A stretch of DNA of 25,314 nt from JAFGMR01 sp964632755 (GTDB taxonomy: Archaea; Halobacteriota; Methanosarcinia; Methanotrichales; Methanotrichaceae): the NCBI GenBank assembly GCA_964632755.1, contig CAZWDT010000043.1, positions 1-25,314 on the forward strand, written 5' to 3'. Shown piece by piece: positions 6,511-15,500 of the stretch (the first letter of the stretch is position 1; each line of letters starts with the position of its first letter). The position numbers and the translations under genes were made by a program. The notes beneath the pieces are model-generated. The model was not told where the DNA came from, did not search any database, and was given only the letters and a program-made list of their open reading frames with translations.

Positions 6511-7647
6511 TCATCGGACGGTTTCATCGAACTCGACCTGGCTCAGATACGCGGGGCTGTAGCTCTCGCCCCTTTCATCGAGGGCTGCGACGAACGATCG
6601 GAGATGCTTCTTGGATCCCTCGAGAAGTCCCACATAGGTCACGCGAATCTCCTCGCTATCCGTCTCGTTCAGTCGTCTCGAAAGGTCGGTTATGCTCATC
6701 TCCTCGATCAGGCATGCTGACCTCAAGGCTTCCTCCGGCGAGGCCTGGCCTGTTGCCGAGTAGTTCTCGTAGATCTCCTGGAATGATGAAGCGGTAAACG
6801 CGCCTGGCTCCTCCACGACCGGGTCCGCAATGTCTTTTCCGTCTATCAGCACCTTGACCGCGTCCATATGGTTCTGCTCTGAGTTCGCAGTCGCGTTCAT
6901 GATAGAGAGGTTATGAATGCTTCCGAACTCCCGGTAGAGGTCCCTTGCCATCTTTTCCTCCTCTCGGATGTACATCACTCCCTCCACCTCTTGGGCGGTG
7001 AGGGGGGATGCCTCCCTTACCTCCGAGCCGCCGGAATCCAGCACAATAACAGCCTCTCCATGGGCTACGTTGTGTTTGACGAGGGGATCGTCGGAGGAGG
7101 ACATGGCCCAGATAATGGAGACCTCTTCGCCTGGGATGAGCACCTTATCGTAAGCGTCCCCCGTATTCAAGCGCCTCTTGACCTCGATTACGGTGTATCC
7201 ACCCTCTTCTCGCCCCCCATAGGTCGCGATATCGTCCGTCCCGCCGAGCTCCACATCATTCGGATGGGGGCCGTAGCTATCGACGGAGTACTGATCCTCC
7301 ACAAAGGCCTCTCCGTCGACCACATATCCGAGGATCATATCGGCATCCTTCATCCATTCGCGCGGATCGAAGCCCAATGAGGCCCATCCAGTGGTCTCTC
7401 CCCTCATCGCCAAATAGATGTACTCCTCGTCGTTCTTCCACGATATATCGAGGTCTCCTCCGGAGAGGCCATAGCCCTCGCCCCCGTGAAGGACCAATGA
7501 GCGGGCATACTCGTGATCTCCAACTACCCCGTCCGCATTCCATTCCTCCGACGCATCGTGCTCGGACGCCTCTGGGGGGCTCTCCGTTTGGATGCAGCCG
7601 CATAGGATGGCGGCTGCGATCAAAGCGATCAAGGACTGTGGTCGCAT
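6511..7647 (-). CDS. Lipoprotein with a DOMON domain fused to a DUF2202 ferritin-like domain
   Basis: The 378-residue product starts with a signal peptide and an L-C-G-C lipobox, giving lipid-modified C18 and anchoring at the outer face of the membrane. Residues 36-203 look like a DOMON beta-sandwich, a heme- or sugar-binding fold. Met81 and His192/His196 are placed where heme ligands occur in other DOMON proteins, but that is inference. Residues 216-360 match DUF2202, a ferritin-like helical bundle. Candidate di-iron ligands are E229-E231, E257-x2-H260, E315/E316 and E343 with H348. Four N-glycosylation sequons fall in this half. The start at 7647 is preferred because GGTGAT lies just before it and the signal peptide then begins M-R; an ATG at 7662 is also open. 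Possible roles are extracytoplasmic iron or heme redox chemistry. Confidence 0.85.
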   Translation of the reverse strand: MRPQSLIALIAAAILCGCIQTESPPEASEHDASEEWNADGVVGDHEYARSLVLHGGEGYGLSGGDLDISWKNDEEYIYLAMRGETTGWASLGFDPREWMKDADMILGYVVDGEAFVEDQYSVDSYGPHPNDVELGGTDDIATYGGREEGGYTVIEVKRRLNTGDAYDKVLIPGEEVSIIWAMSSSDDPLVKHNVAHGEAVIVLDSGGSEVREASPLTAQEVEGVMYIREEEKMARDLYREFGSIHNLSIMNATANSEQNHMDAVKVLIDGKDIADPVVEEPGAFTASSFQEIYENYSATGQASPEEALRSACLIEEMSITDLSRRLNETDSEEIRVTYVGLLEGSKKHLRSFVAALDERGESYSPAYLSQVEFDETVR

Positions 7648-7653
7648 CACAAT

Positions 7654-7670
7654 CACCATCATTATTGGTG
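7654..7670. repeat. Inverted repeat over the start of the DOMON-ferritin gene
   Basis: CACCA (7654-7658) and TGGTG (7666-7670) flank seven bases. The ten bases ATTATTGGTG (7661-7670) also occur, inverted, in the UspA operator candidate (CACCAATAAT at 2716-2725). It may be a regulator half-site, or part of the translation start region. Confidence 0.3.
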
Positions 7671-7721
7671 TATTCCATCGAATATCACGCTTTCGGGACC
7701 CAACCGGACCCTACAGGAAGT

Positions 7722-7758
7722 CTCCTTCGGCGTAGCGTCCCGCCAATCTAACGGCGGG
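7722..7758. other. Second copy of the intergenic motif, joined to a hairpin
   Basis: Bases 7722-7740 carry the second copy of the motif at 2216-2234. They run directly into a perfect 6-bp hairpin, CCCGCC (7739-7744) with GGCGGG (7753-7758) around an eight-base loop. This lies in the divergent region between the DOMON-ferritin gene and the TTG-started gene at 7852. No confident TATA box is seen for the rightward gene; ATTTAT near 7805 is a weak candidate. Confidence 0.3.
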
Positions 7759-7839
7759 TGGAAAGGTACTAATCGTGATAGGTGAACTCTTTCATCAGCT
7801 CTGGATTTATCGCGGAGAGGCTCAAACCTTCTGGCCAGA

Positions 7840-7844
7840 GGAGG
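7840..7844 (+). promoter_or_regulatory. Ribosome site that fixes a TTG start
   Basis: GGAGG at 7840-7844, inside a longer match to the archaeal 16S tail, ends seven bases before the TTG at 7852. It is the main reason to accept TTG as the start, because no ATG occurs in the first part of this frame. Confidence 0.7.
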
Positions 7845-7851
7845 AGATCTA

Positions 7852-8538
7852 TTGAGGGAAAAAGCAGCATTAATTGCGGCGCTCGTCCTTGTGTTCGCAG
7901 TCATCCTGATCGTATTTCCGGGAGGTACTGCTCAAGGAGGGACGCTTGGGGATTCGTGGTTGACCCCATCCGATCCCCAGGCAGGGGATATACTCTACTT
8001 CGACAACTTCTCAAGCAGCAAGAGCGGCTGGCCGATGTATACTGTAGGGGAGATTCTCGCAGATTACATCGATATGGCCTATAGGATCACCGTCGTGCCC
8101 GAGGGGGGCTGGTGGTGGTTCAATGCCAGGCAGAACTTCACCGACTTCGTGATGGAGGTCGAGGCCACGCAGATCTCGTGTCCCGACGACAACGCCTATG
8201 GCGTCGTGGCTCGCCTCGTCGATCCAAGAAGCTACTACATGTTCCTCATATCCGGGGATGGCTACTACAGCTTTGGAGCTTTGAACAACAGCACGTGGAT
8301 AAAGCCCCTGGAATGGACGCGATCTTCTGCGATCAACCTCGGAAACTCCACAAACCAGATCAAGCTCATCTGCAAGGGCGACCTCCTTAGCTTCTATGCA
8401 AATGGCGTCTTGCTTGATGAGTACAGGGAGGGAACGCTCTCCTACGGCGACGTCGGCCTCTACGTCAGATCCGTCAAAGGCGGAAACGTGACAGTGAGCT
8501 TCGACGACCTGCGCGTATGGAAGCTCAAGAGGGGCTGA
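7852..8538 (+). CDS. Membrane-anchored secreted protein resembling DUF1080/LamG beta-sandwiches
   Basis: The 228-residue product begins with two basic or acidic residues and a hydrophobic helix (about 5-23), a signal peptide or anchor. The remainder looks like an all-beta concanavalin-like sandwich of the DUF1080 (3-keto-disaccharide hydrolase-like) or LamG kind. It opens with L-Y-F-D-N-F and S-G-W, has the central V-V-A-R-L-V-D-P-R-S-Y-Y strand pair, and ends F-D-D-L-R-V-W, the usual closing strand. Five N-x-S/T sequons suggest a glycosylated surface protein. It starts with TTG behind a strong ribosome site. It stands alone, with a terminator-like hairpin directly after it. A carbohydrate-binding role fits the fold, but no catalytic residues can be assigned. 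Confidence 0.75.
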   Translation: MREKAALIAALVLVFAVILIVFPGGTAQGGTLGDSWLTPSDPQAGDILYFDNFSSSKSGWPMYTVGEILADYIDMAYRITVVPEGGWWWFNARQNFTDFVMEVEATQISCPDDNAYGVVARLVDPRSYYMFLISGDGYYSFGALNNSTWIKPLEWTRSSAINLGNSTNQIKLICKGDLLSFYANGVLLDEYREGTLSYGDVGLYVRSVKGGNVTVSFDDLRVWKLKRG

Positions 8539-8550
8539 TGAATGGACGAT

Positions 8551-8593
8551 GGCCTGGCTATCTCGGGAGCCAGGGCCTCTTTCCCCGCTTTTT
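8551..8593 (+). terminator. Intrinsic-type terminator
   Basis: GGCCTGGCT (8551-8559) pairs with AGCCAGGGCC (8568-8577), leaving one bulged base and an eight-base loop. TTTTT follows at 8589-8593. It starts 13 bases past the stop of the secreted-protein gene. Confidence 0.6.
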
Positions 8594-8694
8594 CGCCTTT
8601 GACAATAGGGGCCTCGGTCTTTTGATTGGCAATCTGATCGTTCATGGAGCTTGAATCGTCGATTTAACCGGTCTGATTGATCTTGCTTGTCGGC

Positions 8695-8723
8695 ATTAAT
8701 GATAAAAATTTTTAATCATTAAT
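8695..8723. promoter_or_regulatory. Long AT-only palindrome upstream of iorA
   Basis: Twenty-nine bases centred on 8709 form an almost perfect palindrome. The outer arms ATTAATGAT and ATCATTAAT are perfect over 9 bp, one mismatch follows, and then AAAA pairs with TTTT: 13 of 14 positions. It lies about 75 bases before the first TATA-like element of the iorA leader. It could bind a dimeric regulator of the ior operon or extrude as a cruciform. Apart from this, the terminator and the TATA boxes, I see nothing in the 346-base gap 8539-8884. Confidence 0.5.
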
Positions 8724-8780
8724 CCCCTCCGATGTGGTGATAATTGCAATCAAAGGCGGCACCGGCCATAACCAGAAGGA

Positions 8781-8824
8781 TTATAAATCAGTAGTCCCAG
8801 GTGGGCCCGCGGATGCATATAAAT
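8781..8824 (+). promoter_or_regulatory. Promoter region of the ior operon, two TATA-like boxes
   Basis: TTATAAAT at 8781-8788 and CATATAAATG at 8815-8824 are both good archaeal TATA boxes. From the second, transcription would start near 8847, leaving a leader of about 38 bases with a G-rich ribosome site (8876-8881) before the GTG at 8885. From the first the leader would be about 35 bases longer. Confidence 0.5.
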
Positions 8825-8884
8825 GTGCAACGATGTATTAGCAGCTGAGGCCGGCTGGCCGTATGAGGGATTGCCGGGGGGATC

Positions 8885-10633
8885 GTGCTGGCCTGCCTGA
8901 TCTCGGGGAACGAGGCGATAGCGAGGGGTGCCTACGAGGCCGGAGTCACGGTTGCAACGGGTTATCCCGGCACTCCCTCGACGGAGATCCTCGAGAGCCT
9001 CTCCCGTCACAAGGACGAGGTCTACTGCGAGTGGTCGCCGAACGAGAAGGTCGCCTTCGAGGTCGCGGCCGCAGCCTCCCTGGCCAACGCCAGGTCCATC
9101 GTCACCATGAAGCACGTGGGCCTGAACGTGGCAGCCGACCCATTGATGACTTTAAGCTATCTCGGCGTGGAGGGGGGTTTCGTTGCCTGCGTTGCCGACG
9201 ACCCCGGGATGCACTCATCCCAGAACGAGCAGGACACTCGCCATTACGCACGCCTCGCCAAGGTTCCCCTCTTCGAGCCCTCGGACAGCCAGGAGGCTCG
9301 TGACCTCATGCTCCTTGCTATGGAGATCTCGGAGGAGTATAGGACGCTTACCATCCTCAGGTCAACTACCAGGGTCAGCCATTCCCGAAGCCTGGTGGAT
9401 CTAGGAGAGCGCAAGCCCGCGGGGCGAAAGATCGGCTTTGTGAAGAACCCCCCGCGGTATGTGCCAATCCCAGTCTGGGGTCGGGTGATGCGGCGAGATG
9501 TCGAGGAGAGGATGGGCAAGCTCGTCAGGGCAGCCGAGACCTCCTCGGCCAATCGGATGGAATGGCGGGACCGGTCGCTTGGGATCATCACCTCCTCGAT
9601 CGCCTATCAGTATGTGAGGGAGGTCTGGCCTGAGGCATCGGTCCTCAAACTGGGCTTCTCCTATCCCTTCCCCGACTCCCTCCTTCTGGAGTTCGCGTCC
9701 CAAGTCGATTCAGTGCTCGTGGTTGAGGAGCTCGACCCCATACTCGAGGAGCACGTCCGGTCGCTTGGGATCTCTTGCCGAGGTGGGGACGTGGTGCCAA
9801 AGGTAGGCGAGCTCTCGCCCGATCGGCTCCTAGCCGCCCGCATGAGGATGGAGGGCCGAAAGCCTGCGATGGACGCGGGGCTGAAGGCGCTTCCGCCCCG
9901 TCCGGCAGTCCTCTGCCCCGGCTGCCCCCATCGAGGCATCTTCTACGTACTGGGCCGGATGGATGTGGTCGTGACCGGTGATATCGGCTGCTATAGCCTG
10001 GGCGCCTTCAAGCCACTGGACCGCATGGACACGATCCTCTGCATGGGCGCTGGGGTCTCCATGGCGCAGGGGCTCGAAAAGGCTGGCGATCCCAGAAAGG
10101 TAGTTGGAATCGTCGGAGACTCGACCTTCTTTCATTCAGGGATCACCGGCTTATTGGATATAGCTTACAATCGGGGTGAGTCCACCATCCTGGTCCTGGA
10201 TAACAGGACGACTGCAATGACTGGACACCAGGAGAACCCCGGCACTGGTCGCACCCTCATGGGCGAGGTTGTAGAGCCGATATCGATCGAGGCCATCGGC
10301 CGGGCCTGTGGGATCGATCGGGTGCGAACAATCGATCCCTACGACTTGGAGGCGGTCTCGGTTGCCGTACGGGAGGAGGTGGAGGCATTCGCTCCATCGT
10401 TGATCGTTGCACGGGCGCCCTGTCCTCTAAAGGAGGGACGGCGACTAGGGGCGATCAGGGTGGTGGATGAGGATGCCTGCAAGGGCTGTCGCATCTGTAT
10501 CGGGCTCGCCTGCCCAGCGATCGAGTGGCTGGGCGAGTCGGCGAGGATCAACCCCTTTCTATGCATGGGATGCGGCCTCTGCCAGGGGATCTGTCCGGCT
10601 GGAGCGATCGCACCGCAGGAGGCGGATTCATGA
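8885..10633 (+). CDS. iorA: Indolepyruvate:ferredoxin oxidoreductase, alpha subunit
   Basis: IorA converts arylpyruvates and CoA to aryl-acetyl-CoA, CO2 and reduced ferredoxin, or runs in reverse, using thiamine diphosphate. The 582-residue chain has the pyrimidine-binding N-terminal domain with S-G-N-E-A near residue 7 and G-Y-P-G-T-P-S-T-E near 26. Its central thiamine-diphosphate domain has the G-D-I-G-C-Y-S-L-G and G-D-S-T-F-F-H-S-G segments and the D-N-R-T-T-A-M-T-G-H-Q-E-N-P-G run. The C-terminal double ferredoxin has C532-x2-C535-x2-C538-x4-C543-P and C560-x2-C563-x2-C566-x3-C570-P. The first cluster has one residue more than the classical spacing, as is usual in IorA. The start is GTG behind a G-rich ribosome site. 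It is the first gene of iorA-iorB-paaK. Confidence 0.95.
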   Translation: MLACLISGNEAIARGAYEAGVTVATGYPGTPSTEILESLSRHKDEVYCEWSPNEKVAFEVAAAASLANARSIVTMKHVGLNVAADPLMTLSYLGVEGGFVACVADDPGMHSSQNEQDTRHYARLAKVPLFEPSDSQEARDLMLLAMEISEEYRTLTILRSTTRVSHSRSLVDLGERKPAGRKIGFVKNPPRYVPIPVWGRVMRRDVEERMGKLVRAAETSSANRMEWRDRSLGIITSSIAYQYVREVWPEASVLKLGFSYPFPDSLLLEFASQVDSVLVVEELDPILEEHVRSLGISCRGGDVVPKVGELSPDRLLAARMRMEGRKPAMDAGLKALPPRPAVLCPGCPHRGIFYVLGRMDVVVTGDIGCYSLGAFKPLDRMDTILCMGAGVSMAQGLEKAGDPRKVVGIVGDSTFFHSGITGLLDIAYNRGESTILVLDNRTTAMTGHQENPGTGRTLMGEVVEPISIEAIGRACGIDRVRTIDPYDLEAVSVAVREEVEAFAPSLIVARAPCPLKEGRRLGAIRVVDEDACKGCRICIGLACPAIEWLGESARINPFLCMGCGLCQGICPAGAIAPQEADS

Positions 10634-11214
10634 GCTTGGAGGACGTCCAGAGCGTGGTGCTCGTGGGCGTAGGCGGCCAGGGGATCCTCCTTGCAAGCGA
10701 GGTCCTGGCCCAGGCTGCAGTCCTCTCGGGACACAGGGTGAAGACGAACGAGGTCCACGGGATGGCCCAGCGTGGGGGGTCGGTGGTCGCCCAGATCAGG
10801 TGGGGCCCCGAGGTCTATAGTCCCCTCGTCGCCTACGGCACCGCCCGGGTTCTGGGCGCCCTGGAGCAGATCGAGGCCTTGCGCTATGCCCATTACCTCG
10901 ATCCAAACGGCCTTGCCGTAGTAAGCACGCAAGCGATCATGCCCATGACGGTCTCCACCGGCGAAGCGATCTATCCAAAAGATGTCCCAGGCCTCCTGAG
11001 GAGATCCTTTTCCCGGCTGATCTACCTGGATGCAGCGCAGGCGGCCCTGGATCTGGGCGAGATCAGGGCAGCCAACATGGTGGTATTGGGCGCGGTCTCC
11101 ACCGGACTGGATATCGCGATCGAGGACTGGAGGAAGGCCATCGCCACCTCGGTAAAGGAGAGGTTTGTGGAGATCAACTTGAGGGCATTCGAGGCTGGAA
11201 GGAGCTTTTCATGA
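10630..11214 (+). CDS. iorB: Indolepyruvate:ferredoxin oxidoreductase, beta subunit
   Basis: The 194-residue protein is the gamma/beta-type subunit that pairs with IorA. Near the N-terminus it has the glycine-rich G-V-G-G-Q-G-I-L-L-A-S-E, then K-T-N-E-V-H-G-M-A-Q-R-G-G-S-V, both diagnostic of the pyruvate/ketoacid oxidoreductase gamma family. The length is normal. The ATG at 10630 overlaps the iorA stop as ATGA, so the two are translationally coupled. An open frame extends back to 10525 but lies inside iorA and encodes nothing family-like. Confidence 0.95.
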   Translation: MSLEDVQSVVLVGVGGQGILLASEVLAQAAVLSGHRVKTNEVHGMAQRGGSVVAQIRWGPEVYSPLVAYGTARVLGALEQIEALRYAHYLDPNGLAVVSTQAIMPMTVSTGEAIYPKDVPGLLRRSFSRLIYLDAAQAALDLGEIRAANMVVLGAVSTGLDIAIEDWRKAIATSVKERFVEINLRAFEAGRSFS

Positions 11215-12485
11215 GCGATAATGGAAACTACCATAACCGTGGAATCGAGACCGCGTCGAGGGAGGAGATCGCATCTCTGCAGTCTAGACGGCTGAAGAAA
11301 ATTGTCAGGCACGTCTATGAGTCGAATCCCATCTACCGAAGGCTATTCGATCGGCAGGGCGTAAGGCCTGAGGATATCCAGAGCGTTGAGGACGTCTGCA
11401 AGCTTCCCCTGATGAACAAGGAGCTGCTTCGAGAGAGCTATCCATTGGGCCTCTGCTGCGTCGCCCGCGATGAGGTCAGGGAGATGCATATGTCGAGCGG
11501 CTCGACCGGCACTCCGGTGATCATGCCCTATACTAATGCCGACCTCGATCAATGGGCGGAGTGCATGGCCCGGTGCTACCGCATGGCTGGCAGCAAGACG
11601 GGCGACGCAGTCCAGATCACGCCCCTCTTCGGCCTCTTCAACGGCGGCTTTGGAATGTATCACGGGGCGAGGGCCGCAGGACTGTTCATCATCCCTGCGG
11701 GGCCCGGAAATACCGCAAGGCAGATCCAGCTAGCGAAGGACTTGAAGACTCGCGTCTTCACAGGGGTTGTCAGCTACGGCATCAGGCTGATGGAGGTACT
11801 CCAGGAGACCGGCCAGGAGCTCCCCGACCTGGAAGCGGGAATCTTCGGAGCCGAGGTCTTCTCCGACTCCATGAAGTCGAAGATCTCTCAGGGCCTCGGT
11901 GTGGAGGTATTCGATATCTACGGCATGACGGAGACCGGCGGCGTGGGAACGCTTGGGATGGACTGTCCGGCCCACGACGGCCTCCACGTCTGGGAGGACC
12001 ATTACATCGTCGAGATACTCGATCCTTTGACCCATGAGCCCCTCGAGGACGGGGAGGCTGGAGAGCTTGTGGTAACGGCTCTTACGAGGGAGGCCCTCCC
12101 CGTGATTCGCTTTCGCACGGCGGATCTTACATGCATCATATCGAGGGATAGATGTGACTGCGGCCGCACCCATCTGAGGATTGCTCCCATCAACGGCAGG
12201 CTCGACGACATGCTGATAATGAAGGGCGTCAACTTCTTCCCAAAACAGATCGAGCAGACGCTGATGAAGATCCCGGGCGCGGGCTCAAACTACCAGATCA
12301 TCATCGAGGAGTCCGAGGGCAGAAAGGAGGTCAGCGTCAATGTGGAGGCGGAGGATTATGTCACGCGCTCCGTTGTGGAGAGGGCCTTGAAGGATTCTCT
12401 CGGATTTGGCCCAAAGGCGTTCGTCTATCCATTGGGCGGGCTTCCGCGTCAGGAAGGAAAGGCCAAGCGCGTCTTCTATAGATAG
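11211..12485 (+). CDS. paaK: Phenylacetate-CoA ligase family, AMP-forming
   Basis: The 424-residue enzyme should activate phenylacetate or another arylacetate with ATP and CoA. The ATP loop S-S-G-S-T-G-T-P is at 95-102, Y-G-M-T-E-T-G-G at 237-244, and the C-terminal lid domain follows R-F-R-T-A-D-L. The four Cys/His positions C-I-I...C-D-C-G near 303-311 resemble the cysteine pattern of PaaK-like ligases. It follows iorB with an ATGA overlap. With IorAB it completes arylacetate to arylpyruvate conversion, a salvage route to aromatic amino acids shown in methanogens; it could also run in the degrading direction. Substrate preference among phenyl-, hydroxyphenyl- and indoleacetate cannot be read from sequence. 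Confidence 0.92.
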   Translation: MSDNGNYHNRGIETASREEIASLQSRRLKKIVRHVYESNPIYRRLFDRQGVRPEDIQSVEDVCKLPLMNKELLRESYPLGLCCVARDEVREMHMSSGSTGTPVIMPYTNADLDQWAECMARCYRMAGSKTGDAVQITPLFGLFNGGFGMYHGARAAGLFIIPAGPGNTARQIQLAKDLKTRVFTGVVSYGIRLMEVLQETGQELPDLEAGIFGAEVFSDSMKSKISQGLGVEVFDIYGMTETGGVGTLGMDCPAHDGLHVWEDHYIVEILDPLTHEPLEDGEAGELVVTALTREALPVIRFRTADLTCIISRDRCDCGRTHLRIAPINGRLDDMLIMKGVNFFPKQIEQTLMKIPGAGSNYQIIIEESEGRKEVSVNVEAEDYVTRSVVERALKDSLGFGPKAFVYPLGGLPRQEGKAKRVFYR

Positions 12486-12519
12486 GTGGAGGTTCATCAT
12501 CCCTCACCTGGGGTGGTCC

Positions 12520-15500
12520 TTATCTGCGCTCGAACCTATCGAGGGCCGACCGGAGCGCGTCGAGCCTCACGGGCTTGCTGATGTAGTCGTCCATCCCGGC
12601 ATTGAGGCACCTCTCGCGGTCCCCTTGGAGGGCATGAGCGGTCATGGCGACTATCCATGGTTGTCTCGCCCCCGATTGCCGTATTAGCCTTGTAGCCTCC
12701 AGGCCATCGATCTCCGGCATCTGCACGTCCATCAGCACGAGGTCGAAGCTCCTCTCCTCCATGGCGAGGAGCGCCTCTCGGCCGTTGGAAGCCACGTCCG
12801 CTTGAACTCCCAGCTTCTGGAGCATCTTGAGGGCGACCGTCCTGTTGACGAGATTGTCCTCGACTAGAAGCACCCGCGCATCCCAGGTCGTCCGAGGAAT
12901 GCCTGGCTCATCCTTGTCGGACCTCTCTATATCGACCTCGCCCATTATCTCCATGAGCACATGGTGCAACTGACTGGGTTTCACCGGCCGGTTCAGCCAT
13001 GCGCTGAACTTCTCTACATCGGGATTGGGCCTTCCAAGCTGGCTTATCATGATCTGGGGGAGATCGGGCTGGAGACTCAATATATAGCCTGCCTCCTGTA
13101 GGCCCTCTTCGTCCATCAGCGCGAAGTCAAACGGCGCCTCCAACAAGTCGACCTCCCCTCCTTCCGGGAGGGCAACAGCGACCATCCCCCATCTCAACAG
13201 AAGAGAGGATATGACATCCCTCGTTGCGCAGGCCTTGACCGCAAGCAGCACACGTCTTCCCTTCAGGGGCTCGACGTTGAGGGGCTCAGGCTCCGGTCCT
13301 GCCTCGGCGATGATCGTGAAGTGGAATGTGCTGCCCTCGCCTCGCGAGCTCTCGACCCAGATCCCTCCGCCCATCATCTCAGTCAAGCGCTTGCTAATGA
13401 CAAGGCCAAGTCCAGTTCCCCCGTATCGGCGCGTCGTGGAGGAGTCGAGCTGGGAGAAGGGCTGGAAGAGGCGGGGTTGCTCGTCCTCGGGGATCCCAAT
13501 TCCCGTGTCGCGTATCGAGAAGTGGATCTGCAAACCTTCGGACGTGCTCGTCGAGTCCACAGTTACGACAACCTCTCCCCTCTCGGTGAACTTGACTGCG
13601 TTGCTCAGGAGGTTTGCCAGTATCTGGCCCAGCTTGTGGGAATCGCCGATCAACACCAAGGGACAACGTCGGTCGATATGGACTGCCAGGTCCAGCTCCT
13701 TGTTTGCCGCCTGTAGGGCAACTTGATCCAGGGAGGCTTCGATCACCTTCTCCAGGGAGAATGGCGCCCTCTCCAGCTGCAGCTTATTCTCCTCTATCCG
13801 AGAGAAGTCCAGGATCTCGTTGATTATGGTGAGCAGAGAGTCCCCGCTGTTGTGAATGGTATTGGCGAACTCACTCTGCTCTGGGGTGATCTCGGATCCC
13901 ATGAGCAGGCTTGCCATGCCGATGATGGCGTTGAGTGGAGTGCGTATCTCGTGGCTCATGTTGGCAAGGAACTCCGATTTCGACCTGTTGGCCTCTTCGG
14001 CTACCTGTTTGGCGGCCCGCAGCTCTTCTTCGCTCCTCTTTCTCTGTGTCACATCTTGCGTCAGCAGGAGGATGCCCTCAACTTCGCCGTCCGAGCCTAT
14101 CGCCGGGGCGAGGCTCGCATCCCAGTAGGTTGCCTCCAGGTCGCCATCCTTTCCCACCATCAGAGGAAAATCGTGGAAGGTCAACGTCTCGCCTAAGTCG
14201 CGCACCCGGCGAAACAGCCTCTCCAGTTGCTCCTGGCTTCCTGGCACAAAGTCGAAGTAGCACATGTTCAGAGCCTCTTCCGGAGGGTACGGAGAATATC
14301 TCCGGATGAATTCGGCGTAGGGCTCGTTATGTTTTCTCAAGACGAAATCCCTGTCCAGGAATGCCACCCCAGCAGGCATATTGCTGACTATCGTCTCGTT
14401 TAGCTGCTTCTCGCTTCTAAGGAGCTCCTCTGCCCTCTTTCGCTCTGTGATGTCCTGGGCAATCTCGAGCCTCACCAGGCGGCCGTCGGGCCAGGAGATC
14501 GCCCTGTCCTTTATGTAGAACCATCTGTCGGTGCGGGTGTTTAGAAACTCCCAGGATATCCCCGGCATGATGCTACCGTCTTTGCCAATCAATTGATCTT
14601 TGTTGCAGAAGGAACATGGCCCATCGAATCCCGACTGGATCGTCTGCCAGCATATGCACCCCGTTGGATCTCTGCCAAGGAGATCCGAGATATATCTGTT
14701 GGCGAAGAGGATCTCGTAGGAGTCCATATCTGCCACATATACCGCGGCATCCAGCGAGGAGAGCACGGCCAAGAGGCGGTCATGGGACTCCGAGAGCGCT
14801 TCTTCCGCCCGTTTCTGCTCCGAGATATCCTCGACGATCCCCTGGACGCCGGCGATGGAGCCATCGGAGCCTCGGATGGGCGTGAGGTGCAGCCTGAGGT
14901 GGAGGTGCTTTCCCCATATCGAGGTGTAGGGATGTTCGGCTGTAATCTTCCCCTCGATCAGGCATCTCTTGAAGCTCTCGGAGATGCCGGCCTCCATGAG
15001 CGGGGGAGACTTCAAGAGGTCGATCCCCTTTGTGACCTCTGCCGATGGCGAACCCATCACATCCAGAAGGGCTTGATTGGCCTCGAGTATCCTTCCGTCC
15101 CGATCGGCTGTGATTATCCCGACAGGCGAGTTCTCGAAGAGATGGCGAAACTTCTCCTCGCTCGCCCTCATGGCCTCCTCTGCCTCCTTTCGCCCTGTGA
15201 TGTCCATATGGACTCCAACGAGGCGGATCGGGTGGCCTAGGGAATCGTGTTCTATGACTTTTCCGCGTCCAAGGATCCATCTGTAGCCTCCATCCTTGGT
15301 CCTGAGGCGAAACTCCTCCTCGTATCCGCAGTCGCCCCTTTGGATGTGCTCCTCGATCCGCCTGATGGTCTCCTCCCGGTCCTGAGGATGGAGCAAACCT
15401 ACCCAGGTCTCGTATGTGGCGGGCATCTCGCCGAGCTCGTAGCCGAGCATCGTGAAGTAACGCGGTCCGAAGTAGGCCTTCCCCGTAGGGAGGTTCCAGT

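Noticed and set aside
8539..8884. Riboswitch, tRNA or box C/D RNA in the iorA leader region
   Set aside because: No T-arm, anticodon stem, kink-turn pair or known riboswitch core was found. A TGATGA near 8535 lacks matching D and C'/D' boxes.
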